The position numbers were made by a program, and so were the translations under genes. From the NCBI GenBank assembly GCA_021432635.1, contig MU270030.1, positions 186,001 to 250,000 on the forward strand: a DNA stretch of 64,000 nucleotides. Reading direction: 5' to 3'. This stretch comes from Thozetella sp. PMI_491. Lineage: Eukaryota > Ascomycota > Sordariomycetes > Chaetosphaeriales > Chaetosphaeriaceae. Shown in pieces: positions 57,343 through 64,000 of the stretch (positions are counted from its first letter, which is position 1; the number at the start of each line of letters is the position of its first letter). A model generated the notes under the pieces. That model had not been told where the DNA came from. It searched no databases and worked only from the letters and a program-made list of their open reading frames with translations.

Positions 57343-57467
57343 CTTCCTTGGTATCTTGGATAACTGTGAAACCCGAGGCGGCTTTTTCCTCCTTCACAAA
57401 GAACAATACTCTCTGAGCCCCAAGGCTACCCAATCTTGTGTAACGTCGTATACTCTACTCGCCCATT

Positions 57468-58965
57468 ATGACCACAACGGATTCCCAAAAGCCGTTTATC
57501 TTATACTGTGCTCCCTTCCCCGAAGGACACACCACTCCCGCTTTGCAAATCTGCTCTCACCTCGTCGAGCGCGGATTCGATGTTACAATAACCGGCTTGG
57601 ACGTCATGCGGCCGATGATTGAGGGCATCGGCGCGCATCTGGAGCCATTGGATGGGCTTTCTGGGTCTCTGCATGCTTTTGGGCCGCTCATACAAGAGTG
57701 GGCTAACGATGTGGACTCCAACAAGCTTGTCGAACTTGCATTTGTTGACAGCCTGCCAAGCGCATTGAACACGCTGCGATTTGCGCTGAGCAAGCTAAAC
57801 GAGCGAGACCCGGAGAGAAAGATTGTTATCCTCTCCGATACCACATATCCAGGCACCCTGGGATACAAGATGCTGGGGGAAAGAGGTATTCCTCCTGGCT
57901 TCAAGGGACCAGTACCGAAGACAATCGGCATCAGCGTGGTACCTGCTATGTTCACATCTGTGGACTCCGGCCCTATGGGTGCGGCTCTGGGCTTCGACCA
58001 AAGCGATGCGGGACGGGCGAGAAATAAGCTCGTCGCTCGCCTCTTCTACCGATTCGGAAAGGGGCCGGAAACAATGCGGCAGCGCCTCAAGGATGTCCTA
58101 TTGCAGTACGGGATTACCAAGAGTGTGGACGAGCTCTTTGCAGGTCACTCGGAGCTTATTGACCACTATGTTGGGGACGCAGTATATGTTTGTCACGACA
58201 CCACGCTACAAATGTGCATTCCAAGTCTCGAGTTTCCATACTCGGACTTGCCAAGCCATATCAAATTCGCCGGGACGCTACCCGTCAAGCCGATATCGCC
58301 AGATCTGGTGTATCCTGATTGGTTTAAAGAGATTACAGAGAACGGAACGAAGGCGACCGGGAAGAGGACGAAGAAAGTTGTCATGGTCGCGCAGGGAACC
58401 ATGGAACTCGATTACGATCTCCTTGTCGTTCCCACAATGTTGGCCTTGGCCGAGAGGGAGGACATTGTGGTTGTTGTAGTGCTGTGTGCACGAGGAGCGA
58501 CGCTAGAGTCGAAGCTCGAGCAGTTCCCAAGGAGGGCCATTCCCGCCAATGTCCGCGTCGTGGATTACTTTCCATACGATGCCATTCTGGAGCATGCCGA
58601 TGTGTTTGTCACGCAGAGCGGTTATGGGTACGTACATTCGGGCTTCGTAGGCGGGTAGCCTATGGCTAACATTGTGTGCTTTCAGTGGGTTTTCGCACGC
58701 GATTGTAAACGGTGTGCCGATGATACAGTCCGGAGTAAAAATCGACAAGCCTGAGATTGGATTGCGCGCGGAGCGGGCCGGGCTCGGAGTTTACCTATGG
58801 AACGCACCGCCTCGGCCTGAGCAAGTATCTGAGGCTGTGGATAAGGTCTTTTCAGGGAACTATAGACAGAGGGCACTTGAGTTGAGGGCAGAGGCTGCCA
58901 AATATGACCCTCTAGGTTGTGTGGAAAGCGAGGTACTAGCCCTGGCGAACAGCTATACCAGTTGA
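57468..58965 (+). CDS. UDP-glycosyltransferase (GT1-type, GT-B fold)
   Basis: Two exons, 57468-58627 and 58686-58965, give 479 residues. The N-terminal domain opens with FILYCAPFPEGHTTPALQI, the small-molecule acceptor side of GT-B enzymes with the conserved histidine (H21). The C-terminal nucleotide-sugar domain has VVMVAQGTMELD, VRVVDYFPYDAIL and, across the splice junction, TQSGYGGFSHAIVNGVPMI. That last segment corresponds to the donor-binding signature of GT1 enzymes. No membrane anchor was found. Fungal members glycosylate sterols, polyketides and xenobiotics. Next to the MFS transporter and the acyltransferase-like gene it could tailor or detoxify a metabolite (inference). Confidence 0.92.
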
Positions 58966-59756
58966 GTGGGTCTATTTAGTGGTGGGGAGACAGCCTCCAG
59001 GGCACGGACAATTGAAATGAGAGGAAGAATATTATTTGGGTACTGGGAACAGAGAGGAATAAGATAGTATCGGCCACCGGATGCCACTATACAAAGGAAG
59101 ACAAAGGGAATATGCCGACTGATGAGAGCAAACTTGTCCTAGGAATGAGTTTTGGTGACTAGTACAAGATTGAACAGGAAATCCGAGCTAACGGGCAGCA
59201 GATTCTTGACCGGTAATGTCATTAGAAGCGGACTAGCAAGTTTCCCTCAATGCCAATGGTTAACAGAGACTTAGGTGCCCGAGTCGGCGCAAGTAGCGGT
59301 CAGCACAGCCGCAGCGAGCCCGACTTGATATCACGACTTTATGTCACTGGACGAGTTGTGCCTGATACTTCCCCCTTAACCCCCTTCATCTAGTAATTCC
59401 CTTTTGTTGAGGTAGAAGTCTACATGCTACTTTAGAGAGGTAAGAACGGTAGTCGGCTAGAGCTCTTGCTCGTTTCTTAGGATAGGCAAGCTCATCTCAG
59501 ATCGCTACCAAGCCACTAGCCCTGTACTATCGTATATCCAGCGTCTGGGCGAGGTTCTAATCGTACCACACGATGTTTACTCTGTCATGGTATCGCTGCT
59601 CGATTTATTTGGGATGTGGGGTCACTCGTGGAACTATAATTGGATAGGCCGCCACAACCTGTCAACGTGAAACAGGGGGATGGTCAGGGATGAAACCTCT
59701 AGTCGGGTCTCCCGAGTTACCTCAACTTCGAAATTTCTACCTTGCAAACAACATTT
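58966..59756. other. Intergenic region upstream of gelsolin gene
   Basis: A 791 bp interval between tandem plus-strand genes. No gene seen; presumably holds the gelsolin promoter and 5' leader. Confidence 0.5.
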
Positions 59757-60974
59757 ATGACGCAACCCCGCGGCGGTCATTTCGACAACATGGCACCTCA
59801 CGAAGGAATAGATCACCCAAAGGAGTACGACATCAAAGAAAGCAATGTGGAGCTGATAAGGAGCAAAATTGGCCCTCAAATCAAATTCAGGTCGGCTGCC
59901 TCTGAGCCGGCATGGAACAACGGCAAAATTGGCCTAGAACCTGGCCTCTTCGTTTGGCGTATTGAAGACTTCCAGGTAGTGGCTATGCCCAAGAATAAGT
60001 ACGGCCAGTTCTACGACAACGATAGCTATATCGTCCTCTATAGCCACAACCTCGGTTCTAAGCTTGGGCATGACATCTTCTTCTGGCTTGGCTCTAAAAC
60101 GTCTGAAGATGAGGCAGGCACGGCTGCCTACAAGGCTGTCGAACTAGACGAGTTTCTTGGTGGAAAGGCAACACAACACCGAGAGATTCAAGCTAGCCCA
60201 AGCAATGACTTTATGGCATTATTTCCACGCCTAACAATACGCCAAGGAGGGATCGCCTCGGGTCTCCGCCGCATTGAGGACATACCCAAGAAGGAGACAC
60301 TAACTCTCTTCCGTGTTTTCAAGCACCCTGGAGTAGCCAATGGAAAAGACAGGGTTGTGGTCTACGAGGTGGAGCCTACATTCGAGAGCTTGGATGAAGA
60401 TGACGTATTTATTCTAGATAAGGGGGATAAGATATGGGTGTGGCAGGGCAAGGAGTGCAGTCCTATGGAGAAGGCCAAGGCTGCTCAGGTCGTACATGAC
60501 ATGGCCTTGGCCAAGCATGTTGGCGTCGAAGTTTTCTCACAAACTGAGTCCCGATCAAGGCTAGTCGTGAGGGAGCTTGGCGGTGGTGACGATGTGACAA
60601 GCTTCCGCACTGGCAAGCCTTTGGGGGTCTTGGATTCCTCCAGCAGCGCCATGGGTCGACGCAGATTGTTCCGACTCAGTGACTCCTCCGGAGAGCTGAT
60701 ATTAGATGTGGTGAAGGAGGGCTCGTCGATCTCGCAGTCGGATCTCGATGGTTCCGACGTCTTCCTTCTAGACGACGGCGGTAAGAAACTCTGGGTTTGG
60801 GAAGGAAACGGTGCTAGCCACAACGAGAAGACTTCGTGGCTCAGGGTTGCTCAGTTCTACGTTCAACATACGCAGACCGACGATACGAGCAACGAAGCAT
60901 ACTTGACGCCCATTGCCAAGGTCCAAGAAGGGAACGAAAGCCCTGCATTTATCAGGGCTATTAAAGGTGTATAG
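59757..60974 (+). CDS. Gelsolin/villin-family actin-binding protein
   Basis: A single exon of 405 residues from the ATG at 59757; a second ATG at 59790 (MAPHEGIDHPKEYDI, 394 residues) is equally plausible and looks like the start of fungal relatives. Three gelsolin repeats can be placed. The first runs from GLFVWRIEDFQVV through DSYIVLYSH and HDIFFWLGSKTSEDEAG. The second runs from TLTLFRVF through DVFILDKGDKIWVWQGKE. The third runs from RRLFRLSD through DVFLLDDGGKKLWVWEGNGAS. Three-repeat forms resemble CapG/fragmin and cap or sever actin filaments, usually with calcium control. Cytosolic. It is convergent with the PLP enzyme gene, 93 bp apart. Confidence 0.93.
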   Translation: MTQPRGGHFDNMAPHEGIDHPKEYDIKESNVELIRSKIGPQIKFRSAASEPAWNNGKIGLEPGLFVWRIEDFQVVAMPKNKYGQFYDNDSYIVLYSHNLGSKLGHDIFFWLGSKTSEDEAGTAAYKAVELDEFLGGKATQHREIQASPSNDFMALFPRLTIRQGGIASGLRRIEDIPKKETLTLFRVFKHPGVANGKDRVVVYEVEPTFESLDEDDVFILDKGDKIWVWQGKECSPMEKAKAAQVVHDMALAKHVGVEVFSQTESRSRLVVRELGGGDDVTSFRTGKPLGVLDSSSSAMGRRRLFRLSDSSGELILDVVKEGSSISQSDLDGSDVFLLDDGGKKLWVWEGNGASHNEKTSWLRVAQFYVQHTQTDDTSNEAYLTPIAKVQEGNESPAFIRAIKGV

Positions 60975-61067
60975 ACAGCGGGCTTTTCCAAAATATTGCC
61001 TAATCATAAAGCATGGTCTATCGAGTATAGCTTTTAGGCATTTTCTCCTCGTCTTCTATGTCTATCC

Positions 61068-62087
61068 CTAACTGCTATTAAGACAATCAATGAACACTTC
61101 CCGATCGATATTACCGCCTGAAACAACGGCAACCACTGGCCCGTTCTTGATCTGACCAGCCAGAACGGCCGCTAGAGGGAGTGCCCCAGCCCCCTCGCTA
61201 ATGACCCGCGTCTTCTCCGCCATTGTTCGAACAGCAACGCGGACTTGATCAAGGGCGACAACTGATGTAGCGTCGACGACAGGTTTCATCCGCGTCCACA
61301 TTCTAGGGAAGACGCTTTTACCGCCAGCGCCATCGACAAATGAACTGGTCCAGGAAGGGAAGACCTGAGGTGACCCCGACTCAAAGGAGAGCTTGGCCGG
61401 GGCTGCCGTTTCCGGCTCTACACCCAAGACGCGCACATCCGGACGGAGTAGCTTCATGGTGCTGCCTACAGCGGTGATAAGACCGCCTCCACCAATCGCC
61501 ATTACCACGGCCGCTACGTCCGGCAAATCTTCCAGTATTTCCAGGCCCATGGTCGCATGGCCGACAATGAAATTGTGTTCGTCGAAAGGATGGATGAAGG
61601 TCCCTTCGGCGCCTGGATATTGACGGGCTTCCATCGCAACCCATGCTGCATCATACGAAACAGGAATCAAATGGGCGCCAAGAGCCTTCATACGCTCCAT
61701 CTTAGCTGCGGGGGCAGTCTCAATCACGACTACCGTGCAGGGGATACCGGCGGCGCGGGCGGCATACGCCACACCCTGCCCAGCGTTGCCAGCACTGATA
61801 GTCCAGACCCCTTTGCGGCGCTCCTCTTCGGAAAGCATTGCGACAGCATTAACTGCGCCTCGCAACTTGTACGAGTTTGTTGGCTGCAGGTTCTCGAGCT
61901 TCAGGTAGACCTTTGGATATCCTTCGCCGAGGTCCAGAGGGACGAGAGGGGTCCTCAGTACTGTGCCGGCGATACGGGCACGTGCGCTTTCGATCTCGGA
62001 CAGCGCGAGTGGGCGGATGGCTTCCAAATGGTTAGACATTGCCTCTTCCCCTTCTCTTGTTGCTTGGCTTGACTGCGCGGACGGCAT
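61068..62087 (-). CDS. PLP-dependent threonine dehydratase / serine racemase-like enzyme
   Basis: A single exon of 339 residues from an ATG (an alternative M17 gives MSNHLEAIRPL). It is a fold-type II PLP enzyme. The Schiff-base lysine K74 lies in NSYKLRGA, the substrate loop is SAGNAGQG, the phosphate cup is IGGGGL, and a serine near the end (VSGGNID) contacts the pyridine nitrogen. There is no C-terminal ACT-type regulatory domain, so it resembles catabolic threonine ammonia-lyase, serine racemase or hydroxyaspartate dehydratase rather than the biosynthetic Ilv1 enzyme. Likely cytosolic. Specific activity cannot be fixed from sequence. Confidence 0.92.
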   Translation of the reverse strand: MPSAQSSQATREGEEAMSNHLEAIRPLALSEIESARARIAGTVLRTPLVPLDLGEGYPKVYLKLENLQPTNSYKLRGAVNAVAMLSEEERRKGVWTISAGNAGQGVAYAARAAGIPCTVVVIETAPAAKMERMKALGAHLIPVSYDAAWVAMEARQYPGAEGTFIHPFDEHNFIVGHATMGLEILEDLPDVAAVVMAIGGGGLITAVGSTMKLLRPDVRVLGVEPETAAPAKLSFESGSPQVFPSWTSSFVDGAGGKSVFPRMWTRMKPVVDATSVVALDQVRVAVRTMAEKTRVISEGAGALPLAAVLAGQIKNGPVVAVVSGGNIDREVFIDCLNSS

Positions 62088-63024
62088 GGCCGAGGCTCTC
62101 TCTTCGCACTACTATCGGAGGGTTGGAGTAAAGAAGTCTCCTAGTTAGAGCAGACAATGAAACAGCCAAGAAAGCAAGTGTTAGGTACTGTGAGTATTTA
62201 ATTTTTTTTTTTTTAAAAAAGGCTTAAAAGGGAAAAGGAACACCTCGAGAGGCGTAAGTCGGGCTAAGGTGGCCTTTTAGGCAGCTCAGTTTTAGCTACG
62301 AAACCGGGGTCCTCCAGAGGCACTAGACTCCCCTGGCCGGATTTTATTCTACTTCTGTGGATCGACCTAGTAATCTGACTAAGCATACTATGTTATAACA
62401 GGAAGGTCTTCTGTAGTAGCAGCCGCGTAAGCTGGAGCAACCCACTTCGCGGCGGCCGCGACGATGCCGACGGTAACCACAAGCTCAAGAGTGAAACTAT
62501 CAACAGTAGATCGATTCTAACGCATGACTCTAGGTAGGTACTGGATGAGCAGGTATGTACCTGGCGATATTTGATCGGAGTATGGCCACGAGGAAGCATG
62601 CCAATCTAAAATGACAGCAGTTGGACAGATTCTCACTGGGAGACCCTGCGATGGCACTCGATCAGACAAGGCTTACCCAGGTGCTTACCCAGGTGCTGAT
62701 CTTCTCTGACGACAGGTAATGGCTGCTGGCAGTTTATGCGTGTATCTCATGCTTTAGCAGCAAAATGGCCTTATCTGTCTTATAATACAAGACACATCCT
62801 AAGTACCCCAAGGGTTTCCTTGAAAACCTTTCACCTGTCTAGATGCCAGTCCAAACCGGATTATTTAAGAGTGATGGCAATGGTATCCCCATTTACGTCC
62901 CAGGACCCTGCCTGATCGTTCAGGTCTATGGCAGTAAACTTGACTTGGGTCGCACCGTTTGGTTTTATACTGAACGTAATCATGCCTTAAGACCAGCAAT
63001 TGCTATATCAGCCCGATATAAAAG
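62088..63024. other. Intergenic region, low-complexity tracts
   Basis: Contains a T-run followed by an A-run at about 62201-62220 and a 12 bp direct duplication (GCTTACCCAGGT) near 62670-62693. No gene recognised. Confidence 0.45.
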
Positions 63025-63600
63025 ATGATTCTCGTCACTGAGAGTTCCTATTTCGTGGGTCTCCGGTGTCTTGTCACAGTCAAACCCCTCCACCCACCGC
63101 ATGGAGCAAGACCGCTTCGTGACCGAGAATATTATGTCGCGATACCGATTCACCAAGCTCTATGGGCATTGGAGAGGCAACTTCGGCAAACAGAGCAGTG
63201 TCTCGAAAAATGGAACGGTGGGGTCAAGAAGCTGAGTATGATGCTAGGCATCCTTGACGTGAATATCAAGGACGATAAATCCGAAGCAGGATCACCTCGC
63301 AAGCGAGTTTGTGAAAGGCAATATTCGGTTAACGACCTTGGTACTGTAGAACAACAGGTAAACTATTCTCCTACTTTCTTCCCGGTCACAAGTCCTAGCC
63401 TACCTGCTTTATCTTTGCTTTCGGATTGGCCGTCGCTCTTGCAAATCTCCCTAACATCATGTCAGCCGTACCCTCCCGTCTCTGGATCCGGAGAGCTAGC
63501 TAACGCTTGCCCCTTTGCCTCAGATTTTAGCTCTGAAATCCTATTGTCAACGAGTGGTGCAGGAACTGGCATGGAGTGCGCCGCGCCACCCGAATGCTGA
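63025..63600 (+). CDS. Hypothetical ORF, doubtful
   Basis: An open frame of 191 codons from an ATG that directly follows ATATAAAAG. The first 110 residues are charged and helical-looking (IHQALWALERQLRQTEQCLEK); the rest is Ser/Pro-rich. A possible donor GTAAAC lies after VEQQ at about 63358, so the real gene, if any, may continue by splicing. No domain was recognised. It may be noise. Confidence 0.22.
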   Translation: MILVTESSYFVGLRCLVTVKPLHPPHGARPLRDREYYVAIPIHQALWALERQLRQTEQCLEKWNGGVKKLSMMLGILDVNIKDDKSEAGSPRKRVCERQYSVNDLGTVEQQVNYSPTFFPVTSPSLPALSLLSDWPSLLQISLTSCQPYPPVSGSGELANACPFASDFSSEILLSTSGAGTGMECAAPPEC

Positions 63601-64000
63601 GAGTATCGGTGATTGGCATCCAACTTGAAAGGCACATGCCTTAGTCCTTAGGTTCCCTAGAGTGGCGCATATGCGACCTGCGGAATACGCGTATCGTGCA
63701 GGGTGGCGCAAAGCAAACTGAATTCATTGGTCAGCTGAACAACGATACCAAGTGTTCCGGATTATCTACCGGGCGAAAACTTGCTCCGGCCACTCGTTGT
63801 TCTCCGGCTCTAGCCTCGTGACTAACATAACTGCTCAGTGCTCCGAGATGGCCTGGAAATTAGTCGACCTGGACAGCCTCACGGCTACACTGCGCTTGCA
63901 ATAGGCTATTGAATCTACCGCGCTCTGTAGGCTATTAAATTTGATGTTCTTGCCAGGTTTCCCTAAGAGATTTACTGTGTTCGGCAGTACACCCTCGGAG
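63601..64000. other. Right-edge non-coding stretch
   Basis: No open frame of interest reaches the right edge on either strand. A short imperfect direct repeat TAGGCTATT(G/A)AAT occurs near 63903 and 63929. Confidence 0.4.

Larger units (their letters stand above)
56292..57467. promoter_or_regulatory. Divergent promoter region, MFS transporter / UDP-glycosyltransferase
   Basis: About 1.2 kb without a recognisable gene. It contains the duplicated segment and TATA-like element listed separately. Confidence 0.45.

Overview
The window is nuclear DNA of a filamentous ascomycete (Pezizomycotina; an Aspergillus/Penicillium-type Eurotiales genome is my best guess). The evidence is the gene content: five Zn2Cys6 transcription factors, a HET-domain protein, an AA9 polysaccharide monooxygenase, a CFEM membrane protein, several MFS permeases, a class II P450 and a penicillin-acyltransferase-like Ntn hydrolase. 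Genes are monocistronic, on both strands, and carry short 45-170 bp introns. I rebuilt the exon structures by hand from splice signals, reading frame and family motifs. No rRNA, tRNA, CRISPR or intact transposon was recognised.

Left block (1-21 kb) looks like a small-molecule catabolic cluster. In order it holds a Zn2Cys6 factor cut by the left edge, a six-exon amidase, a fumarylacetoacetase, a Zn2Cys6 factor divergent from it, a metal-dependent amidohydrolase, a sugar-porter-type MFS permease, a PhyH-type Fe(II)/2-oxoglutarate dioxygenase, a third Zn2Cys6 factor, a cupin protein and an allantoate-permease-like (Dal5/ACS) MFS. Import, oxygenation, C-N hydrolysis and C-C hydrolysis (fumarylacetoacetase chemistry) would fit breakdown of an unidentified nitrogen-containing or aromatic substrate. 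There is no PKS, NRPS or terpene synthase.

Middle block (21-34 kb) is a run of minus-strand genes: a small GPI-type wall protein, a P450, a secreted carboxylesterase with an unusual N-terminal extension, a beta-carbonic anhydrase, an AA9 LPMO and a secreted histidine phosphatase. It is followed by a HET-domain gene, a HAD-type dehalogenase-like hydrolase and an ACS-family MFS transporter (34-40 kb).

Right block (41-62 kb) holds a CFEM-domain single-pass membrane protein, a metallo-beta-lactamase-fold hydrolase, an SDR, a Zn2Cys6 factor, an acyl-CoA:6-aminopenicillanate-acyltransferase-like enzyme, another Zn2Cys6 factor, a 12-exon MFS transporter and a UDP-glycosyltransferase. These make a possible non-canonical specialised-metabolite or detoxification cluster. 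Housekeeping-type genes follow: a three-repeat gelsolin/villin protein and a fold-II PLP threonine dehydratase/serine racemase-like enzyme. The last 1.9 kb holds only one weak ORF.

Two introns appear to use GC-AG splice sites, in the carboxylesterase and in the 12-exon transporter.
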